Source: Paenibacillus eucommiae (lineage in GTDB: Bacteria; Bacillota; Bacilli; Paenibacillales; NBRC-103111). From it: a stretch of 64,000 bases of DNA. Positions 21,183-29,087 of the stretch are shown piece after piece. Each line of letters starts with the position of its first letter. The first letter of the stretch is position 1. The notes under the pieces were generated by a model. The model was given only the letters and a program-made list of their open reading frames with translations, ran no database searches and had not been told where the DNA came from. The translations under genes were made by a program, and so were the position numbers. The stretch covers positions 248,001-312,000 of the forward strand of contig NZ_JAGGLB010000001.1 in the NCBI RefSeq assembly GCF_017874215.1, in the 5' to 3' direction.

Positions 21183-22958
21183 CTATAGTTTGGCGTTTAG
21201 TCTATACAAAATGGTTTTCCAAGCAAAGTACAAATCGCCGCTCTTCGTCAAAGCCGCCGTATGGACATGCCCAGGCAGCTCACAGTTACGCTCCAACCGG
21301 CCCGTTCGGACGTTAAGCACGAGCAGATCTTTCCCAAACACGGCTGCACGTTCGCTGTCCAACGCGACAAGCGCACCACTTGATTGCTCCATATCGATGC
21401 TATCAACAAAGGCCATCGAGTGAGTGTCGAACAGATGCATTTCGCTACCAGCAGGAACGAGCACTCTTCCGCCGACGGCCAGCACAAATCCGAGCTTAAC
21501 GCCTTGAGGGAAAGCGTGTTTGAACACAACACGGCCTTCTGGCGACCAAACGGCGAAATGGCAGTTTACATCGTCGTTATACGGCAGCCCGCTTGCATAT
21601 CCATTCGTCGCAAAGTAGATATGCTTCTTATCTGCAGTAAGACCACTCACCTGTTGACCGGGAATAGGATCGTACCACGAACTTACCTCCTGTGTGCTTG
21701 GATCGATACGTGAGAGACCGCCTCCGTAGGTGCCGTAGCTGGCCGACCAGCCCGTCCATATGCCGCCATCCGGTCCAAGATTGGTCCGGCCGGTCGGCCT
21801 GATCAGGTCCGGAGCGACTGAGCGCAGCGTCTTCGGATTAATGTTGTTCAACTGGTCCCATGGCTGCTGCGGATCATAAACAATATGATCGCCACCAGCG
21901 TAGGCGGAGAGATACAGCTTGCTTTCCAACAGCTGCATGCCATATACTTCACCTCCGCTATTGCAGACGTTAGATGAATTCCAGTAGGTGCCGTCCTCCG
22001 GATTGCAGCTGAATATCGTCTGGCCGAACTCAGTCGCCCCCCAGATCATTCCGTTATCATCCGCGATAACTGTGTGAATGGCGGTTGGAGGCGTGGGGAC
22101 GGGGATACTTCGCAGATCAAGCCTTCCTCCATCCGCATCCGCAAGAAAGTAGTCCTGTCCGCATACGCCCGCCCAGCTTCCACTAGCCAGCTTGATTATA
22201 GGACGATTACTGCCGTCCGGAAGAGCTAGCCTGTTCATTTCCAATTGTTCGATCAGCCCTTCACCCGATATAGGAGAAAAGGTTTTGGGGTCGAAAAACT
22301 CAAAGCTGCCGTTATATTCCGTACAAATAAAATCATCCGTAATTTGTCGCACTTCCGCCCCAGGCGTTCCAAAATCGAAAAAGGATCGAGTCCCGATATG
22401 GTAAGCACGAAGAAACGAGCTGTCATAGCCTCCAATAATGACCATATGTCCCGGCACCCCGCCATATACGGTTCTGCTATATTGGTCGCGTGGATTGTCC
22501 GAGACACGGCCCATCGAATCAAGCGTATGCCTCTCGGGATCGTACCGCAGCAGCAGGCATCCCGGATAAGTGCCACCATACACCATTCCGTCCGAACCAA
22601 GGGCCAAATTCCATATGTAAAGCTCATTCTCATGCCGAAGCGGCTTTGCCCACGTTCGCGATTTCAGATCAAGGCTATGCAAGTAGCCATAGCTCTCGCA
22701 GGTGCCAACAAGCAGCCGCCCGTACTGCGGCAGATATAACAATGCCCATGCTCCGGTATCCCCGGGCAGCTGCAGCACCTCTCCCCTACCTGTCTCCGTG
22801 TCGATGAATATAAGATTGCCCGTTGAGCCTTCGATGCAATTGGATAATACGAACTTCTCGCGCCCGTCTTGCGGATCGATAAAAACCGTCATCCCCAAAA
22901 TATTAAAATTGCGGCATGGCTCAGCTACTGCGGTGTAATGTTTAACATTAGCCCCCAT
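21183..22958 (-). CDS. Beta-propeller protein of sugar locus 1
   Basis: About 591 residues from the ATG at 22958; an open frame continues upstream to 23078, but without a good start. The sequence is a series of four-stranded blades of WD40/YVTN/SMP-30-like character, with recurring motifs such as LGSDGMVYGGTYPG, ADDNGMIWGATEFG and LGPDGGIWTGWSASYG. No signal peptide or membrane segment is visible, so it may be cytoplasmic, although export by another route cannot be excluded. It sits between the binding lipoprotein and the permease genes, the same relative position at which locus 2 has a propeller fused to the permease. Function unknown; it could be an enzyme such as a lyase or lactonase, or a sensor. 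Confidence 0.75.
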   Translation of the reverse strand: MGANVKHYTAVAEPCRNFNILGMTVFIDPQDGREKFVLSNCIEGSTGNLIFIDTETGRGEVLQLPGDTGAWALLYLPQYGRLLVGTCESYGYLHSLDLKSRTWAKPLRHENELYIWNLALGSDGMVYGGTYPGCLLLRYDPERHTLDSMGRVSDNPRDQYSRTVYGGVPGHMVIIGGYDSSFLRAYHIGTRSFFDFGTPGAEVRQITDDFICTEYNGSFEFFDPKTFSPISGEGLIEQLEMNRLALPDGSNRPIIKLASGSWAGVCGQDYFLADADGGRLDLRSIPVPTPPTAIHTVIADDNGMIWGATEFGQTIFSCNPEDGTYWNSSNVCNSGGEVYGMQLLESKLYLSAYAGGDHIVYDPQQPWDQLNNINPKTLRSVAPDLIRPTGRTNLGPDGGIWTGWSASYGTYGGGLSRIDPSTQEVSSWYDPIPGQQVSGLTADKKHIYFATNGYASGLPYNDDVNCHFAVWSPEGRVVFKHAFPQGVKLGFVLAVGGRVLVPAGSEMHLFDTHSMAFVDSIDMEQSSGALVALDSERAAVFGKDLLVLNVRTGRLERNCELPGHVHTAALTKSGDLYFAWKTILYRLNAKL

Positions 22959-23102
22959 AAATCTTCTAATTCCTCTCTTAGGCAAATTAAAAATAATAGT
23001 AGTGATTGGTATCCTGTCTGTTACGATGGAGCCATAACTGGCTGCACGAGACTTCAAGGTCGCGCAGCCAGCAGCCAAACATTCTATTCTCCTATTGAAC
23101 CA

Positions 23103-23137
23103 TACCTTCTACCTTCTACCTTTTACCTTCTAACTTC
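23103..23137. repeat. 7-bp tandem repeat (ACCTTCT)
   Basis: Five imperfect copies of ACCTTCT lie between the lipoprotein stop and the propeller gene. On the mRNA strand they read as repeated AGAAGGT, rich in ribosome-site-like GAAGG. Confidence 0.6.
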
Positions 23138-23157
23138 GGATACCTTCCAGATTCATC

Positions 23158-24825
23158 CTACCAGCCAGCTTCCTTCACGCCAGCCTTCAGTAATTCTTCC
23201 TTATGCTCGGTCAAATATTTCGTATATTCCTCATAAATAAATCCGAATTTCTTCTCAAACTCCTGCACCCGCTGATCGAACTCCTGCATCGTAATTTTGC
23301 CCATGATCGCTTCAACTGTAGCTTTGGAAATGAACTTCGCCTCTTCAGGGCGTTTTTTTGCCACTTCGTCAGATAGAACAACGAAGTTGTCTAACCCAAG
23401 TCCGGTCTCCATCGCCTGATCATTCAGCATCTTCATCGCGTCGTACATCCGTTTCAGCTCGGCCGGGTCCTGCACCATTTCTGCTTGTGCCTGCGTCACT
23501 TCTTTACCATCTGCGAACCCGAAGACGATACCAAGATGCAGCGCCCAAGTACGGCTTTTATCAGCAAGCTTCTCAACGATCGGAACTCTTTTGCCATCGT
23601 TCACCGTATACGTCTCGCCTTCTTTCCCCCAGAAAACCGCCTCATGAAGCTCGTCGGAAGCAAATCCTTCGATCACTTTCCAGGCCCGGTCGGGATCTTT
23701 TGATTTAGCAGAAATGTAGACTCCATGGCCTGCGATTGGCATCCAGCGGTATGGCAGCGTATATTTCACATCTTTTAATACGGACGGATATGTTTTCAGT
23801 GGTGGCGCCCAAAGCCATTCCTTCGTCTTATCTTCCGGCTTCTTCGGTACGCCGCCTGGAACATATTGATCCGCCGAGTTGTACTCCCAGAGCACGTTTT
23901 TATTTTTTACCTTTTCGTAATATTTAGCATTATCATTGACGGCAAACTCCTTATCCACAATTCCTTCGTCATAAAGCTGCTTATACAGCTCGACTGCTGC
24001 ACGGTATTCCGGCAATGTAAATGTACTGACTGCTTTGCCGCCATTTACACGGTACGTATAGGGAGCTGCGCCGAACATGTTAAAAATCGGTGTCCCGCCA
24101 TAAGAGAATGTGTAGTCACCGCTGACACGGTTGGACAAAATAATCGAGTCGGGCTCGGCTTTTTTCATCGTACGCATCATATTGACCCATTCATCAATCG
24201 TCTCTGGCCATTTGTTGTTATTGTATTTCATAACAAGATCATAACGGACGGCAATACCGGTACCCTGCGGGGTGTTTTGCGCTGCCATCGGGATACGCCA
24301 GTAATTTCCTGACACCTTGTCTTTCGCCAGCTCCATCATCTCAGGAGTCACGTATTTCTGCAGCTGCGGTGAATTATCGTAATATTTCTTCAAGTCGATA
24401 AAAGCGCCTTCTCTGGCACGTTGGTCCGTCTCGTCAATGAACCAGCTATGCACAATGTCAGGCAGCTGACCAGAGGAGAGCAGCAGGTTGAACTTCGTTT
24501 GGAAATCCTGATAACTGGGCACTTCCATGTCGAGGTCAACGTTCGCATAATCTTTAACGATATTGATAAACGGGTTATCGCTTGGATCCACGCCATCCGG
24601 ATGCGGAACGCCGGAATCACCCATAAACATTTTCAACTTGATGCGCGGTTCCTCTACTTTTGCGGAGCTGCTAGATGTGCTTGTTGCCTCCGGAGCAACA
24701 GTTCCCGTATTTTTCTCAGAATCGCCAGACTCCCCGCCACTTGAGCAGGCCGAAATTATGACTCCCATAAGCAATGTGATAGCTAACAGCATGGAACGGA
24801 ACAGATTTGTTTTTATTCCTGTCAT
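23158..24825 (-). CDS. Sugar-binding lipoprotein, LplA-like (locus 1)
   Basis: A 555-residue substrate-binding lipoprotein. The signal peptide has lipobox ISAC (Cys about residue 27) and is followed by a Ser/Glu/Thr linker. The mature protein has the family 1 solute-binding features of the long LplA group (about 500-550 residues): VDLDMEVPSYQDFQTKFNLL, then LPDIVHSW, and a C-terminal TKYLTEHKEELLKAG. The ATG at 24825 has AAAGGATG 8 bases upstream. It feeds the permeases at 20225 and 19325. The ligand is probably a charged oligosaccharide released by the heparinase-like enzyme, judged from context only. Confidence 0.9.
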   Translation of the reverse strand: MTGIKTNLFRSMLLAITLLMGVIISACSSGGESGDSEKNTGTVAPEATSTSSSSAKVEEPRIKLKMFMGDSGVPHPDGVDPSDNPFINIVKDYANVDLDMEVPSYQDFQTKFNLLLSSGQLPDIVHSWFIDETDQRAREGAFIDLKKYYDNSPQLQKYVTPEMMELAKDKVSGNYWRIPMAAQNTPQGTGIAVRYDLVMKYNNNKWPETIDEWVNMMRTMKKAEPDSIILSNRVSGDYTFSYGGTPIFNMFGAAPYTYRVNGGKAVSTFTLPEYRAAVELYKQLYDEGIVDKEFAVNDNAKYYEKVKNKNVLWEYNSADQYVPGGVPKKPEDKTKEWLWAPPLKTYPSVLKDVKYTLPYRWMPIAGHGVYISAKSKDPDRAWKVIEGFASDELHEAVFWGKEGETYTVNDGKRVPIVEKLADKSRTWALHLGIVFGFADGKEVTQAQAEMVQDPAELKRMYDAMKMLNDQAMETGLGLDNFVVLSDEVAKKRPEEAKFISKATVEAIMGKITMQEFDQRVQEFEKKFGFIYEEYTKYLTEHKEELLKAGVKEAGW

Positions 24826-24936
24826 TTAACAACATCCTTTCAATATTTTAGAAATAACAACCAAGATAATAACTAAAATTTATAAAAAATAATAACAAAT
24901 GCATTCAAACACAGATTTTCACTTATCGTCATTATC

Positions 24937-26247
24937 CTATCCTGTAATCAAATCAACGATTGCCTCCTTCACCAACCGTTCAATGACGGGGTCAAAGGGC
25001 GACGGTCTGCCTTGAATAAAAAAGAAACTGCGACCCTCATAGCCACCTTCCTCCAGCTGCCTTTCAGTCGGGACATAGCCTATATTTCCATTGCTGTAGC
25101 CGAGCGGAATGATGGCCCCTGCTGATATTTCCTTCATAAAATGACCATATTCGATAACCATCTCCGCATTCATTGCCACGATCGCCAATTTATCAAACAG
25201 ACGGATATAGGTTATTTCTAATGTTTCCAAGGGCTTCATGCTTTGTGGATTAGCGAGTAAAGAACGGCTCCAGCTTCCCATCATGCCTGGATCATTCACG
25301 CTTGCCTTAAGCTCTTCCAAAGTTGGCATGTACCGGTAGGGCAGCTCTATCACTCGATGACAGGCCAGAAACGAAGCAGATTCGAGCCGCCTCATCGGAC
25401 GACGGACAACCGCCATCACCTCTTGCGTTAGCTCACTGGCCAATTTCCGAACCTCTGCATCACTTCCTTCGCAATAAAGACCATCCCGGATGAGGCCAGG
25501 GCGAACATCCCCGCAGCAGCCTTGCATAAACAAAGATACAACGTCACCATCATGCTGCTGCTCGATAGCATCCATCGCCGCTCCGGGATAATCGGATGAA
25601 TAATAATCTTCATACGTCGTAGTCGGGTGGCATGTGTAGTGGACAAGTAGTGCCTTAACCTCGCCGTCAGGCTTTTGAAACCGAATGACCGTAACTTCCG
25701 GGTCAATCGGCCCGTTCTCATCCGGCGCCATCAGCCACTGTCCGTCCACAAGCTTGCGCCGGTTCGAAGCGAATGTGCACGTACCGCTCCCCCGCTCTGC
25801 CAGCACGGGCTGCATATCGGTCATCGCCTGTCCGATTCCTTCGATGATCGCCTTCTCGACAAAGCCCATGTAACCATCAAATTCAGCATCATACGAGCTG
25901 TCTATGGCCGATGCATCGAATCCGTATACCGGATACGGCGCTGAATGCGTATGGGTCGCATGCAGCACGATCGCCTCCATGTCAATCCCCCATCGCTTGG
26001 CAATTTGCGAGCGCAGGCTGTCGACACATGACTGGGGAAAAAAAATGATATCAACAGAGATGAATATCGAGTTGTGCTGCCTTCCATCCTTTTCTTCCAC
26101 GCGTATTATAAGTACACGGGCATGGAGGCGATGCTTGACTCCTTTACTCGTTCGCGGAGAATCGCTCGTCATGATCAGATGAAGCGGTTCGTCAGGAGTG
26201 ATGTCCATTTTGGCGGTGCCGATATCAAGAGCGTTGTTCACCTTCAC
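24937..26247 (-). CDS. Neutral/alkaline ceramidase-like hydrolase (locus 1)
   Basis: About 436 residues from the GTG at 26247, chosen because GGGTGG is 6 bases upstream; the frame is open to 26313. The start ALDIGTAKMDITP, then HARVLIIRVE, FISVDIIF and especially HATHTHSAP are the N-terminal signature of the neutral ceramidase-like family, where the His residues bind zinc. It lacks a signal peptide and the C-terminal Ig-like domain of true ceramidases. Such short family members are common in carbohydrate loci of Paenibacillus and Bacteroidetes and may act on amide or ester substituents of glycans; that is inference. Confidence 0.82.
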   Translation of the reverse strand: MKVNNALDIGTAKMDITPDEPLHLIMTSDSPRTSKGVKHRLHARVLIIRVEEKDGRQHNSIFISVDIIFFPQSCVDSLRSQIAKRWGIDMEAIVLHATHTHSAPYPVYGFDASAIDSSYDAEFDGYMGFVEKAIIEGIGQAMTDMQPVLAERGSGTCTFASNRRKLVDGQWLMAPDENGPIDPEVTVIRFQKPDGEVKALLVHYTCHPTTTYEDYYSSDYPGAAMDAIEQQHDGDVVSLFMQGCCGDVRPGLIRDGLYCEGSDAEVRKLASELTQEVMAVVRRPMRRLESASFLACHRVIELPYRYMPTLEELKASVNDPGMMGSWSRSLLANPQSMKPLETLEITYIRLFDKLAIVAMNAEMVIEYGHFMKEISAGAIIPLGYSNGNIGYVPTERQLEEGGYEGRSFFFIQGRPSPFDPVIERLVKEAIVDLITG

Positions 26248-26324
26248 TATTTTCCACCCGCTTCCCTTCTGGTGTCTTTCAGCGTGGATTTGGTGTCTTT
26301 CGCGTTGACTCACTCACCCAGTGC

Positions 26325-27095
26325 CTATCGCCAATTCAGTAGTTTGGCTGCGTTCCCAAATGCAATTGCATCGACGTCTTCCTGAGTCGCATCCGTTACT
26401 TTCAGCTTACTGAAGGAGGCTTCAGGGATATAGAACGGGCTATGCGTAGCAAACAGCACTTTATCGAACTTCTTGTTTTGCTTCAGCTGCTTGACGGTAT
26501 CGGGCTCCTCCAGGCTGGATATATCAATCCAGACGTTGTCGAGTGACAACAGCGCCTCCGGCACCTCGTGTATGTACAGGTTGCTAACAATAAAGCGCTG
26601 TTCCGGGAAATAAGCCATCATCTTAACTACTTGTACAATGTCGATATCCTTCACCAGCATAAGCGGGTGCTGACCGCGCATATCTTCGACGCGCATTTGG
26701 ATCGAGATGATCAGCCTATGCTGACCGGTCAGCTTTACAAGCGGCTCGAACCTTTTTTCATGCACCTCATACATGTGGTAGTTCGGCAGCAGCTTCACTA
26801 TTTGCACCCGTGCGTCGTCAGCAGCCCTTGCCACATTCTCATCCCAATTCGCATAGGACAAGTCTACAATCGGCACAGGAGAGAAAAAGTCGTCCTTGAC
26901 ACCTGCAAGCAGCTCCTTGTTCGCCCTTGACGGGTCCTGTTCCAGAATAGCTTCCGTTGGTGCTACGAAAGCCTTTGCCACCTGAAGTGATTCCAGCCGC
27001 TCCCGAAGCTCTACCAACTGAGTGAACCGCTGCTTGGTAAACGGCCACTGTCCCGTCCATACGGACATATCAATCAGCGAGGAGACTTTTCTCAT
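26325..27095 (-). CDS. Amidohydrolase-family protein with altered metal site
   Basis: About 256 residues from the ATG at 27095, which overlaps the stop codon of the upstream amidohydrolase (ATGA), so the two are translationally coupled; AGGGGGC lies about 7 bases upstream. The TIM-barrel pattern (FIVSNLYIHEVPEAL, NVWIDISSLEE, KVLFATHSPFY) matches the neighbour, but the N-terminal His-x-His metal pair is replaced by IDMSVWTGQWPF and the C-terminal Asp position (GSDYP in the neighbour) reads ATHSP. It may be a subfamily using other ligands or a non-catalytic partner. Confidence 0.72.
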   Translation of the reverse strand: MRKVSSLIDMSVWTGQWPFTKQRFTQLVELRERLESLQVAKAFVAPTEAILEQDPSRANKELLAGVKDDFFSPVPIVDLSYANWDENVARAADDARVQIVKLLPNYHMYEVHEKRFEPLVKLTGQHRLIISIQMRVEDMRGQHPLMLVKDIDIVQVVKMMAYFPEQRFIVSNLYIHEVPEALLSLDNVWIDISSLEEPDTVKQLKQNKKFDKVLFATHSPFYIPEASFSKLKVTDATQEDVDAIAFGNAAKLLNWR

Positions 27096-27877
27096 TGTGC
27101 CGCCCCCTTGTGGAAAAATCGCTGCGCATTGCACTGCAATACTTTTTCCCGCACTTCCTCGCTCATATCAACCGACTCGATTCGTGCCAGCTGCGTGGAG
27201 AATGCACGTATCGGGTAATCGGAACCATACAGCACTCGATCCGGCCCAAGCTCCTCAAGCGCCCGCTGTAAATACCCTTCCTCCGGCTGCGAACCCGAGG
27301 TGTCGATACATACATTCGGATATTTTTTGATATCCATAATTCCGCGCAGCTTACTCCCTGTAAGGTGAGCCATCAAAATTCGCAAGTCCGGATGCCTCCT
27401 CGCCACCTCCGCGATTTGGGAAGGGGTCGATTCGTAAGCGTAGTTCTCGACCGTTTTATACCAAGCGTGGAACAGCAGCGGGAGATCATGCCGCTCCAAA
27501 TAGTTGTAGATGGGTTCATACCTGTCATCATCCGCATACAGAGAGACGTGAAATTTCGCCCCAATAAGCGGCCCCTTCAGTATGTATTGTTCCATCAAAT
27601 CAAGCGTAAAGTCGTATGGCAGCAGCGGACAAATGAACAACAACGGAAGAAAGCGGCCGGGAAAGGCATTCGTGATTTCTGAAAGCGCTTCCGCCTGAAA
27701 AAGCATCTCATCCTTACTTGGAAAATAAGTCCCCGTCCATTGCGGATTTGGCAAAAGACACGTTTGCTTGATTCCTGCCATTTCCATATGGTGCAGCGTC
27801 TCCTCCACTTGCGGACGCCACGGCTGTGACTGCGAGAAAAATACGTGCAGATGACTGTCGATGATCAACTTGTTCAC
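27092..27877 (-). CDS. Metal-dependent amidohydrolase (locus 1)
   Basis: About 261 residues from the GTG at 27877 (GGGGGAG about 11 bases upstream; a GTG at 27889 is possible). A canonical Amidohydro_2 barrel: the N-terminal metal pair in IIDSHLHVF, the middle ILMAHLTGSKLRG, and the terminal Asp in VLYGSDYPIRAF. It is the first gene after the divergent regulatory region and probably hydrolyses a C-N, lactone or decarboxylation substrate derived from the locus glycan. It is coupled to an unusual paralogue downstream, suggesting the two work on the same compound or form a heteromer. Confidence 0.82.
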   Translation of the reverse strand: MNKLIIDSHLHVFFSQSQPWRPQVEETLHHMEMAGIKQTCLLPNPQWTGTYFPSKDEMLFQAEALSEITNAFPGRFLPLLFICPLLPYDFTLDLMEQYILKGPLIGAKFHVSLYADDDRYEPIYNYLERHDLPLLFHAWYKTVENYAYESTPSQIAEVARRHPDLRILMAHLTGSKLRGIMDIKKYPNVCIDTSGSQPEEGYLQRALEELGPDRVLYGSDYPIRAFSTQLARIESVDMSEEVREKVLQCNAQRFFHKGAAQ

Positions 27878-27889
27878 CTGTATACACAC

Positions 27890-28061
27890 TCCCCCATAAA
27901 TTATTATTATTATTTTTGCTCTTCTTTTAACCCCCTCAAGCTTATTGCTTTTCGAATGGGGAGCATTTCCTCCTCATTTCCTATATGATATAATGGAAGT
28001 ATATGTGAAGCGCGTCAAATATGGGATTTTATCGGCCATTATTTTACTGGAGGTTTATTAA
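27890..28061. promoter_or_regulatory. Divergent control region of locus 1
   Basis: This 170-bp AT-rich region lies between the amidohydrolase and AraC genes. On the plus strand TATAAT (27989-27994) is a good -10 with no matching -35, as expected of an activator-dependent or autoregulated promoter. A run of ATT triplets lies at about 27898-27917. It probably contains the AraC binding sites for locus 1. Confidence 0.5.
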
Positions 28062-28928
28062 ATGACTAACATCCCAGAGCACATGGATTTGTCTGATAAT
28101 CCGAAACAGGGGCCTCTGCCATTATATTGTGGGATGTATGAAATCATTTCAACTCCCCTGCATTTTCATGAACATGTGGAGCTCTCATTGGTGATTGAAG
28201 GAAGCGGTACAGAAATCGTGAATGGAAAAGCACACCGGCTCAGCCCAGGCGTTGCCTCCTTTATGCTGCCAAATCATTTGCATGGTATTCAGTGCGATGC
28301 CGGACATCCAATACTGAAATACTGCTGCACGTTCGATATTAACATCCTGCTGAACACCTCCTACGATTCCGAATGGTGCAGCCTGCTTTACAAAATCGGC
28401 TCACAGTTCCCTTCCTTTGTTGAGCTTTCTTCAGAAGAAACCAAATGGATGAGCGATATATTCCACAAGCTTCTGTTGGAAAGCAACCCGACACTGCCCA
28501 GCCCAGGCCGCAACAGCATTATCTGCGCCATGGTACTTGAAGCACTCTTGAGATTCATACGTGCTGTCAGCAATGTGCAATCTGCCGAAACTTTACAGGA
28601 GCCTGCAATAAAGCAGCCTATCTGGCCCATTTTGCATTATCTGCATATTCATTACACTGACAAGGTTTCTCTGGAAAGTTTGTCTGAGCATTTCGATGTA
28701 AGCGTTTCATATGTTAGCCGACTTTTCAAACAATATATGGGAACAAGCTTTCTCAGTTATCTTCATCAACTGCGCATTGAGTCTGCAGTTAATCTGCTGA
28801 CATCCACCCACATGTCGATTATCGACATAGCCGCTGAATCCGGATTTGAATCCGTCCGTACCTTCTCACGTGTATTCCAAAACCTGAAAAAGGTCACGCC
28901 TAGCGAATATCGTAATACTCAGCACTGA
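28062..28928 (+). CDS. AraC-family regulator of locus 1
   Basis: A 288-residue regulator with an N-terminal cupin-like AraC_binding domain (LHFHEHVELSLVIEGSGTEI, about 30-120) and C-terminal HTH pair (about 190-285: VSLESLSEHFDVSVSYVSRL and IIDIAAESGFESVRTFSRVF). The ATG at 28062 follows GGAGG by 8 bases. Transcribed divergently from the locus 1 operon, it is most likely its sugar-responsive activator. It ends at a strong bidirectional terminator. Confidence 0.9.
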   Translation: MTNIPEHMDLSDNPKQGPLPLYCGMYEIISTPLHFHEHVELSLVIEGSGTEIVNGKAHRLSPGVASFMLPNHLHGIQCDAGHPILKYCCTFDINILLNTSYDSEWCSLLYKIGSQFPSFVELSSEETKWMSDIFHKLLLESNPTLPSPGRNSIICAMVLEALLRFIRAVSNVQSAETLQEPAIKQPIWPILHYLHIHYTDKVSLESLSEHFDVSVSYVSRLFKQYMGTSFLSYLHQLRIESAVNLLTSTHMSIIDIAAESGFESVRTFSRVFQNLKKVTPSEYRNTQH

Positions 28929-28990
28929 GATCGGATAATAAATAACCTTCTTAATCTTACATATTATACAAATTTTGTTTTTTTCAAAAA

Positions 28991-29017
28991 AGGACCTAGC
29001 CAATATGGCTAGGTCCT
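28991..29017. terminator. Bidirectional intrinsic terminator
   Basis: A perfect 11-bp stem, AGGACCTAGCC/GGCTAGGTCCT with loop AATAT, has CTTTT on the plus side and a run of T on the minus side. It serves both the regulator at 28062 and the converging 29088-36410 gene. Confidence 0.92.
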
Positions 29018-29087
29018 CTTTTAATGAAGCTTATTTGAATCGTATCGAGGCCAGTCAGCACGCCTATCCGACTGTTTAAAAAACTTT

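Noticed and set aside
28003..28016. TGAAGCGCGTCA as a cre site in the locus 1 control region
   Set aside because: It is two bases shorter than the consensus and lies at or after the expected transcription start; too weak to call.
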